Assembly (NCBI RefSeq): GCF_001712755.1
Contig: NZ_MDKC01000034.1
Location: forward strand, 124,001 to 188,000
DNA length: 64,000 bases
DNA from: Gottfriedia luciferensis
Lineage (GTDB): Bacteria; Bacillota; Bacilli; Bacillales; Bacillaceae_G
Reading direction: 5' to 3'
Made by a program: the position numbers and the translations under genes. Shown here piece by piece: positions 58,331 to 64,000 of this stretch (position 1 is the first letter of the stretch; the number at the start of each line of letters is the position of its first letter). The notes below the pieces were generated by a model, which did not search any database, was not told the origin of the DNA, and saw nothing but the letters and a program-made list of their open reading frames with translations.

Positions 58331-58630
58331 AATTTCAAATGATTAGTTTATAAGTTCATGGTCGATCTTAATTGAAATACAAACTGATTAATAAACTGTT
58401 ATTTTACGCTAAGTAAAGGATATTAAATTAGCCTTTTATCGTAAGCTTTTTTAATGAGCAACTTGATTGGAACGGAGGGGTGCTCGACTCCTATGGGATA
58501 TGCGGGAAGCCTGAGACCCCACAGGAACGAACGTGACGAGGAGGCTCTGGTCTCGCCCCATGGAAAGCGAGCACACTGTAGTGGAAATCAACATCACTAA
58601 ACTCCCTTTACGAAAATTTGGTAGTTTAAC
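58331..58630 (+). repeat. Dispersed repeat, copy 2 (fuller copy)
   Basis: This copy has GAACGGAGGGGTGCTCGACT, CTATGGGATATGCGGGAAGC, CTGAGACCCCACAGGAACGA, GACGAGGAGGCTCTGGTCTC and CCATGGAAAGCGAGCAC. I recognise this as a dispersed intergenic repeat of many Bacillaceae genomes. Copy 1 lies inverted at 49171-49438. No ORF is evident in it. Confidence 0.75.
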
Positions 58631-58830
58631 AAGGCTCTATATTTCAAACAAGAATATGCTCCAATCATTTTGTTACTAGTTTTTTAACTTATCAAAAGAA
58701 AAACTACATAAAGTTACGTTTAATAATAGGAAAAGTCGTTAATGATGTTGAAGTATTAGATAAATAAATATGTTATAAAAGGTCAAGAATTTTAAGTTTG
58801 AATAATACATTAAATATAGCATCTGTTTTA

Positions 58831-58847
58831 TTTGACCTTTTCTGACC
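58831..58847. promoter_or_regulatory. CtsR operator on the clpP promoter
   Basis: Read on the minus strand the site is GGTCAGA-AAA-GGTCAAA, one base from the CtsR heptad repeat GGTCAAA-NAN-GGTCAAA. It overlaps the -35 and spacer of the clpP promoter, so CtsR would block transcription until heat or protein stress. Confidence 0.85.
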
Positions 58848-58860
58848 TTAAAGGTATTAT
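58832..58860 (+). promoter_or_regulatory. Sigma-A promoter of clpP
   Basis: TTGACC (58832-58837), a 17-nt spacer and TATTAT (58855-58860) lie 41 nt upstream of the ATG. Confidence 0.8.
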
Positions 58861-58901
58861 TGTATTAATCATTCATTTGTTTTAAACAAGGAGGAGAAAA
58901 A

Positions 58902-59495
58902 ATGAATTTAATTCCTACAGTTATTGAACAAACAAGTCGTGGTGAGCGTGCGTATGATATATACTCTCGTCTATTAAAAGACCGCATCATCATGTTAGGT
59001 AGCGCAATCGATGATAACGTAGCTAACTCAATTGTTTCACAACTTTTATTTTTAGCAGCAGAAGATCCAGATAAGGATATTTCATTATACATAAATAGTC
59101 CAGGAGGAAGTATTACTGCTGGTATGGCTATCTATGATACGATGAACTTTATTAAGCCTCAAGTATCTACAATTTGTATTGGTATGGCGGCTTCAATGGG
59201 TGCGTTCTTATTATCTGCTGGGGAAAAAGGAAAGAGATATGCTCTTCCAAATGCAGAAGTTATGATTCACCAACCATTAGGTGGTGCTCAAGGTCAAGCT
59301 ACTGAAATCGAAATTGCAGCTAAGCGAATCTTGTTCTTACGTGATAAATTAAACAAAATTCTTGCAGATCGTACTGGTCAACCATTAGATACAATCGAGC
59401 GTGATACAGAGCGCGATAACTTTATGACTGCAGACCGTGCATTAGAATACGGATTAATTGATAAAGTAATTTCTAATACTGCAGCTATTAAATAG
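58902..59495 (+). CDS. clpP: ATP-dependent Clp protease proteolytic subunit
   Basis: ClpP forms a 14-mer proteolytic barrel fed by ClpC, ClpX or ClpE. The 197-residue protein has the catalytic Ser in [21 protein letters not shown] (about 98), His in [12 protein letters not shown] (about 123) and the later Asp. GGAGG precedes the ATG. It also degrades tmRNA-tagged proteins, linking it to ssrA/smpB. Confidence 0.99.
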   Translation: MNLIPTVIEQTSRGERAYDIYSRLLKDRIIMLGSAIDDNVANSIVSQLLFLAAEDPDKDISLYINSPGGSITAGMAIYDTMNFIKPQVSTICIGMAASMGAFLLSAGEKGKRYALPNAEVMIHQPLGGAQGQATEIEIAAKRILFLRDKLNKILADRTGQPLDTIERDTERDNFMTADRALEYGLIDKVISNTAAIK

Positions 59496-59502
59496 TAAGA
59501 AT

Positions 59503-59536
59503 AAACTAGCCGAAATTTTTCGGCTAGTTTTTTTGT
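59503..59536 (+). terminator. Terminator of clpP
   Basis: The 12-bp stem AAACTAGCCGAA / TTCGGCTAGTTT with a 4-nt loop ends in TTTTG. Confidence 0.9.
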
Positions 59537-59573
59537 AAAAAAAATTGGACATCCAACTTGTGAATGTCCAATT
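59536..59573 (-). terminator. Terminator of the whiA-crh unit
   Basis: AATTGGACAT / ATGTCCAATT with an 11-nt loop runs into T on the minus strand, 4 nt after the crh stop. Confidence 0.85.
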
Positions 59574-59576
59574 ACA

Positions 59577-59834
59577 TTAAATTTCTTCTCCGATAAAGTC
59601 CATTACGGCTTCCATTGCTTCAACTTCATCGTCACCAGTAACAGTAATTACGATTTCTTCTCCATGGGGTACAGCAAGGCTCATAACACCCATGATACTC
59701 TTTACGTTTACTTGTTTACCTTTGTAAGCTAATAATACTTCTGAACGAAATCTCGTAGCAACTTGAACAAATTGTGCTGCTGGACGAGCCTGTATTCCAG
59801 TTTCTAATAGTACTCTCCCTTTTTTCTCAATCAT
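59577..59834 (-). CDS. crh: Catabolite repression HPr-like protein
   Basis: Crh is an HPr paralogue that, phosphorylated on Ser46, binds CcpA as co-repressor. The 85-residue protein has Gln in place of the catalytic His15 (ETGIQARPAAQFVQ) and keeps Ser46 (KSIMGVMSLAV). It therefore cannot phosphorylate sugars. It is the last gene of the rapZ-yvcK-whiA-crh series, 21 nt after whiA, and could act on the cre-like sites in the PTS region. Confidence 0.96.
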   Translation of the reverse strand: MIEKKGRVLLETGIQARPAAQFVQVATRFRSEVLLAYKGKQVNVKSIMGVMSLAVPHGEEIVITVTGDDEVEAMEAVMDFIGEEI

Positions 59835-59855
59835 TTTTTTCTTCCCTCTTAACTT

Positions 59856-60806
59856 TTATTTTATTTTTATTGGTTCTCCCGCTCTTAGTTTATCAGCTAT
59901 TTCATCTATTTTACGTAGGCGATGATTGATTCCTGATTTACTAATTGCTCCGCTAGATACCATTTCACCTAACTCTTTTAATGTAACATCCTCATACGCT
60001 ACTCGAAGTTCTGCAATTTCACGTAGCTTTGGCGGTAATATATCTAAACCAACTGAGTTTTGGATATAACGTATATTTTCAATTTGCCTGAAGGCTGCAC
60101 TGATCGTTTTATTTAAGTTCGCAGTTTCACAATTTACTAGACGATTAACACTGTTTCTCATATCTCTTACAATTCGGATATCTTCAAACCTTAATAAAGC
60201 TGAATGTGCACCAACAACGTTTAAAAACTCAGTAATTTTTTCTGCTTCTTTTAAGTACGTAATATAACCTTTACGTCTCTCCAGTGTTTTAGCATTTAAT
60301 CCGAACTCATTCATTAGACGACAAATTTCTTCCGTATGCTCTTTATATAGTGAAAAAATTTCTAAATGATATGAAGATGTCTCTGGATTATTTACCGAAC
60401 CACCAGCTAGAAAAGCACCTCTTAAATAGGAGCGTTTACAACATTTCTTCGTAATTAGCTCTTTCGCTATTTCATTCGTAAAGGTAAATCCTTCACCAGT
60501 TATATAAAGATCATTTAAAATATGTTTCGCTTCTTCTTTTATTCGAACAATATATACATTGTTCTTTTTAAGACGCATTTTTTTACGAACGAGCAATTCA
60601 ACGTCCACATCATAAACACGTTTAATTAATACATATATTCTTCTCGCAATTGCTGCATTTTCAGTAACTACATCTACTATAAATTGGCGATTCGCAATTG
60701 ATAATGAACCATTCATTCGAATTAAAGAGGATAGCTCAGATTTTGAACAACAATCTTTGATCTCAATCGTTGTTAATTCTTTTTTCGTTTCTGATGCAAA
60801 GGACAT
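59856..60806 (-). CDS. whiA: DNA-binding protein WhiA
   Basis: WhiA combines a degenerate LAGLIDADG homing-endonuclease-like fold with a C-terminal HTH and influences cell division and chromosome segregation in Bacillus. The 316-residue protein has [14 protein letters not shown] and the [28 protein letters not shown] chose the ATG at 60806 ([11 protein letters not shown]) behind GGAGGGGG rather than the GTG at 60815. Confidence 0.97.
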   Translation of the reverse strand: MSFASETKKELTTIEIKDCCSKSELSSLIRMNGSLSIANRQFIVDVVTENAAIARRIYVLIKRVYDVDVELLVRKKMRLKKNNVYIVRIKEEAKHILNDLYITGEGFTFTNEIAKELITKKCCKRSYLRGAFLAGGSVNNPETSSYHLEIFSLYKEHTEEICRLMNEFGLNAKTLERRKGYITYLKEAEKITEFLNVVGAHSALLRFEDIRIVRDMRNSVNRLVNCETANLNKTISAAFRQIENIRYIQNSVGLDILPPKLREIAELRVAYEDVTLKELGEMVSSGAISKSGINHRLRKIDEIADKLRAGEPIKIK

Positions 60807-60845
60807 TTGAATCACCCCCTCCTTCTAGCTCTAAATATTTTTTCA

Positions 60846-61814
60846 TTATTCTTTTATTTTTGTCGGGATTAGATCACATAAAATTTCTGCTAACTTTACT
60901 GTATCATGCCTAATCACATTATCATCATATTTAACGATCGACTTATGAACAATTTCTAGATTTAAAGATTCAAGCTCATTTATATCTAGTTTTACTTGTT
61001 GAGCATGTTCTTCCTTATAAAGTTCTAAAATATTTTTAGGCATCGTGCCTTCATTTACGATAATTGTATCGATAAAACTTGAGTCTAAATGCTGGTACAG
61101 AGCCCTTACATGATCACTAGCTGTATAATGTAAAGTTTCACCCGCTTGAGTCATCACATTACATACATATACTTTTCTAGCTTTTGAATTTACAACAGCC
61201 TTCCCAATTTTAGTAACTAATAGATTAGGAAGGATACTCGTATATAAACTACCTGGTCCAATTACGATTAAGTCAGCACGATTAATTTCATCAAGCGCCT
61301 CTTTTAAAGGTTCAACATTTCCTGGTGCTAAAAATACTCTTTTAATCTTTTTACCAGAATAAGGAATTTTCGACTCACCTGAAACAATTGTCCCATCTTC
61401 TAATTCAGCTTTTAATACGACACTTTGATTAGCTGCTGGTATAACTTTCCCTCTAACATTTAATACCCTTCGCATTTCAATGATTGCACGGTAAAAATCA
61501 CCTGTAATCGCAGTCATTGCGCTTAGCATTAAATTACCAAGAGAATGCCCAGAAAGGTCTCCAGATGTTGCAAATCGATGTTGGAATAATTCTTCCAACA
61601 TCGGTTCCACATCTGATAACGCAGCAAGTACATTTCGTACATCACCAGGTGGTGGAATTTTTAACTCGTCACGTAATCGTCCAGAGCTACCACCATCATC
61701 TGCGACTGTTACAATTGCGGTAATATCAACGGGATGTTTTTTCAATCCACGTACTAAAACAGATAGTCCCGTTCCGCCTCCAATTATTACTATTTTTGAA
61801 CGTTGACTAACCAT
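60846..61814 (-). CDS. yvcK: YvcK/CofD-like gluconeogenesis factor
   Basis: YvcK binds UDP-sugars and is needed for growth on gluconeogenic carbon and for cell shape. The 322-residue protein has IVIIGGGTGLSVLVRGLKKH and VADDGGSSGRLRDE near the N-terminus and PGDVRNVLAALSD. Its ATG overlaps the rapZ stop by one base, so the two are coupled. Confidence 0.96.
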   Translation of the reverse strand: MVSQRSKIVIIGGGTGLSVLVRGLKKHPVDITAIVTVADDGGSSGRLRDELKIPPPGDVRNVLAALSDVEPMLEELFQHRFATSGDLSGHSLGNLMLSAMTAITGDFYRAIIEMRRVLNVRGKVIPAANQSVVLKAELEDGTIVSGESKIPYSGKKIKRVFLAPGNVEPLKEALDEINRADLIVIGPGSLYTSILPNLLVTKIGKAVVNSKARKVYVCNVMTQAGETLHYTASDHVRALYQHLDSSFIDTIIVNEGTMPKNILELYKEEHAQQVKLDINELESLNLEIVHKSIVKYDDNVIRHDTVKLAEILCDLIPTKIKE

Positions 61815-62698
61815 TACTTATGACTCCTTTTTTCAACGTCCCGATGACTAACATTCGTATCATATTGATCCTTATAGTAGTTAGCTAAATACTCTGCTAA
61901 AGTAACAGAGCGATGCTGTCCACCCGTACATCCGATCGCAATGATTAGTTGTCGTTTACCTTCTCTTTTATATTGAGGTAACATAAAACTAATTAAATCA
62001 ATTAATTTCAGCATAAATTCCGTTGTCTCATTAAATTTAAGAACGTAAGAGGAAACTTCCTCATCTAAGCCAGTTAAGGGACGCATTGATTCAATATAAA
62101 ATGGATTTGGTAAAAATCGTACGTCAAATACTAAATCCGCATCAATCGGTATTCCGTACTTAAAACCGAATGACTGAATATTTACTGAAAAACCTTCTTG
62201 TTCATTTTCTCTAAATTGTTCAATTATTTTTTCTCGTAATATTTTAGGTTTTAAATCTGAAGTATCATAAATTAATTGTGCACGCCCTTTTACCTCGGCT
62301 AAAAGAGTACGTTCCAACTCAATTCCTTTTAATGGAGAACCCGTTGGAGAAAGTGGATGTGAACGACGAGTTTCTTTGTAGCGAGTAACGAGTGCAGCAT
62401 TCGTTGCGTCTAAAAATAAAATTTGAGGGATAATTGACGGAGTAGACATTAATTGATCTAACGAACTCCCTAACTGATCAAAAAATTCTCTTCCTCGTAA
62501 ATCCATAACAAGAGCAACTTTATCTGTTGTATTGTGATCCGGGTCCTTTAATAGCTCTACAAATTTTGGAAGTAGAGCAGGAGGAAGATTATCAACACAG
62601 AAGTAACCGATATCTTCTAACGCTTGAACAACGACAGTCTTTCCAGCACCCGACATTCCAGTTATAATAACCATTTTTACATGTGATCTTGTAGGCAT
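61814..62698 (-). CDS. rapZ: RNase adapter protein RapZ (YvcJ)
   Basis: The 294-residue protein has the P-loop [19 protein letters not shown], a Walker B-like region and the C-terminal RapZ motif [16 protein letters not shown]. In E. coli RapZ guides RNase E to GlmZ; in B. subtilis YvcJ hydrolyses GTP and affects competence. AAAGGGTTGAG precedes the ATG. It follows the NUDIX gene by 27 nt. Confidence 0.95.
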   Translation of the reverse strand: MPTRSHVKMVIITGMSGAGKTVVVQALEDIGYFCVDNLPPALLPKFVELLKDPDHNTTDKVALVMDLRGREFFDQLGSSLDQLMSTPSIIPQILFLDATNAALVTRYKETRRSHPLSPTGSPLKGIELERTLLAEVKGRAQLIYDTSDLKPKILREKIIEQFRENEQEGFSVNIQSFGFKYGIPIDADLVFDVRFLPNPFYIESMRPLTGLDEEVSSYVLKFNETTEFMLKLIDLISFMLPQYKREGKRQLIIAIGCTGGQHRSVTLAEYLANYYKDQYDTNVSHRDVEKRSHK

Positions 62699-62725
62699 TT
62701 AACTCAACCCTTTCTATAATTTAAG

Positions 62726-63184
62726 TTAACTCGGATTTAAGCGATACCTTAATAATTCAAAGTCCGGTGTATAGACAAAGGTACCATGTAAAATTTCTTT
62801 ACCCTTCAGTAAATAATCAATAATATGATAGTCACCTGCTGCCATAGGAAGGTTTTTCACTTCATCTATCGCATGCCAGCGAAGAATTCCTTCTTCACAC
62901 TCATCTTGATTTTCACCGTCAAACTCGGTAGCTAAAAATGAAAACATCATCCATTCATTCACTACCTTAGCATCTTCTTCTATAATAATTGTAAAAACAC
63001 CTTTTAATTTTGGGTTTTTTAAGTATATACCTGTTTCTTCACGATATTCACGAACAACTGCTTCTCTAATGTTTTCACCTGGCTCCATCTTGCCGCCGGG
63101 TGCAACCCACCAGTTTCTTCTAGGTTTTTGTAGCAAGAGGATATTATTTTCATTTACCAAAACACAATGTGTAACTCTTTGCAT
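62726..63184 (-). CDS. yvcI: NUDIX hydrolase (YvcI-like)
   Basis: The 152-residue protein has a complete Nudix box, GGKMEPGENIREAVVREY followed by REETGI (about residues 30-53), and the N-terminal QRVTHCVLVNENNILLLQKP. It would hydrolyse a nucleoside diphosphate derivative; 8-oxo-dGTP is only a family guess. It heads the yvcI-rapZ-yvcK-whiA-crh cluster, the same order as B. subtilis. Confidence 0.92.
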   Translation of the reverse strand: MQRVTHCVLVNENNILLLQKPRRNWWVAPGGKMEPGENIREAVVREYREETGIYLKNPKLKGVFTIIIEEDAKVVNEWMMFSFLATEFDGENQDECEEGILRWHAIDEVKNLPMAAGDYHIIDYLLKGKEILHGTFVYTPDFELLRYRLNPS

Positions 63185-63398
63185 TTCTTATACCTCACTT
63201 ACAATTTGGACTTGCAGTTGGTTGAAACTGCCCAATCTATATTATACCGTTAAACTAGTCAGACAACAACTTGTTAAGAGTGGGAATTAGGGTTGACAGG
63301 TACAGGCTAAAGGAAAAGATTTTGTGGGTTCGAACTACGGTCGAGGAACAGAACCGATCATTTTCGGAGACAAATAAAGAAAACTCACCGATTGCCGA
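63185..63398. other. Non-coding stretch with no supported gene
   Basis: No ORF with a ribosome site is present on either strand. The promoter of the yvcI cluster should lie at its left end. The part from 63280 to 63398 is more GC-rich and looks like degraded sequence of unknown origin. Confidence 0.5.
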
Positions 63399-63498
63399 GC
63401 TTTAAAGACTAAAGGCGTAGTTGCACTTATACTTAATTGCTAAAAATTTGCAACTACGTCAGTTCCTCATTCGTCGCTGCAAATTTAAACTTTAAAGC
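63399..63498. repeat. Nested inverted repeat of about 100 bp
   Basis: The outer arms are GCTTTAAAG (63399-63407) and CTTTAAAGC (63490-63498). The inner arms are CGTAGTTGCA (63416-63425) and TGCAACTACG (63449-63458). It could fold into a cruciform or a structured RNA, or be a small mobile remnant. Confidence 0.55.
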
Positions 63499-63500
63499 AC

Positions 63501-63538
63501 AAAAAAAGGGAACATGGACAAGCGCATATCCATGTTCC
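63501..63538 (-). terminator. Terminator of trxB
   Basis: On the minus strand GGAACATGGA pairs with TCCATGTTCC over a 10-nt loop, followed by C and seven T. Confidence 0.85.
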
Positions 63539-63683
63539 TATATATATTAGGGGGCTCTCTGGTTATTGTCTATATTACAGTAACTATATTTCAAGAGAGT
63601 TACACCCTAATTACATATAAGTTTCAGAATATTACAATTTTGTTCACAATTCTAAAACTTAATTTTATCGTTTTTAATCAAGA

Positions 63684-64000
<317 letters not shown>

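Overview
The window is a chromosomal segment of a low-GC, spore-forming-type Bacillaceae. It carries the full set of Bacillus-type housekeeping blocks: cggR-gapA-pgk-tpiA-gpmI-eno, secG-est-rnr-smpB-ssrA, clpP, crh-whiA-yvcK-rapZ-yvcI and trxB. The tmRNA tag reads GKNNNFSLAA after the tRNA-borne alanine, close to the tag I recall for the B. cereus group. I cannot name the species; B. cereus-like or Gottfriedia-like is a guess.

Layout. Positions 1-3080 hold the cytochrome bd operon cydA-cydB-cydD (cydD runs off the left edge) behind a Rex-type operator. Positions 3454-11554 are one long minus-strand operon of eight genes: a dipeptide/glutathione-type ABC importer, a gamma-glutamyltransferase and a pair of half-size chromate transporters. 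An Lrp/AsnC regulator gene (to 12202) lies just upstream. From 12504 to 23267 come accessory and regulatory genes: a YhgD/YhgE-like pair, an alanine-type sodium symporter, a VanZ-like protein with a small secreted protein, an MFS-SDR operon with a divergent TetR, and an HTH-TPR (RRNPP-type) regulator with no evident peptide gene. Positions 23824-29374 hold ssrA, smpB, rnr, est and secG, with a DinB-family gene. Two hydrolase and membrane genes, polyphosphate metabolism (ppx, ppk) and an MFS exporter follow.

Positions 37176-44559 are the glycolytic operon under a CggR operator that keeps the classical spacing. Next to it are sigL (sigma-54), a thioredoxin-fold protein and a divergent LevR/CelR-type sigma-54 activator with PTS domains. 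Positions 49676-56418 hold two paralogous lactose/cellobiose-family PTS operons. One of them also carries a GH4 6-phospho-beta-glucosidase and a ChbG-type deacetylase, which points to chitobiose. Each operon has a full-consensus -24/-12 sigma-54 promoter, helically phased AGTGTGT repeats upstream and a cre-like site about 55-75 nt downstream of the start point. Sigma factor, activator, targets and the catabolite co-regulator Crh therefore all lie within about 15 kb.

The right end holds a probable small structured RNA, a 51-residue ORF, tRNA-Arg(CCG) with a tandemly duplicated 5' half, a roughly 300-bp dispersed repeat whose second copy lies at 49171-49438, clpP with a CtsR operator on its promoter, the crh-whiA-yvcK-rapZ-yvcI cluster and the 3' part of trxB.

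Starts were moved inward from the longest ORF where a better Shine-Dalgarno sequence or a family start supported it. Regulatory sites were found by eye against consensus; none was scored computationally.
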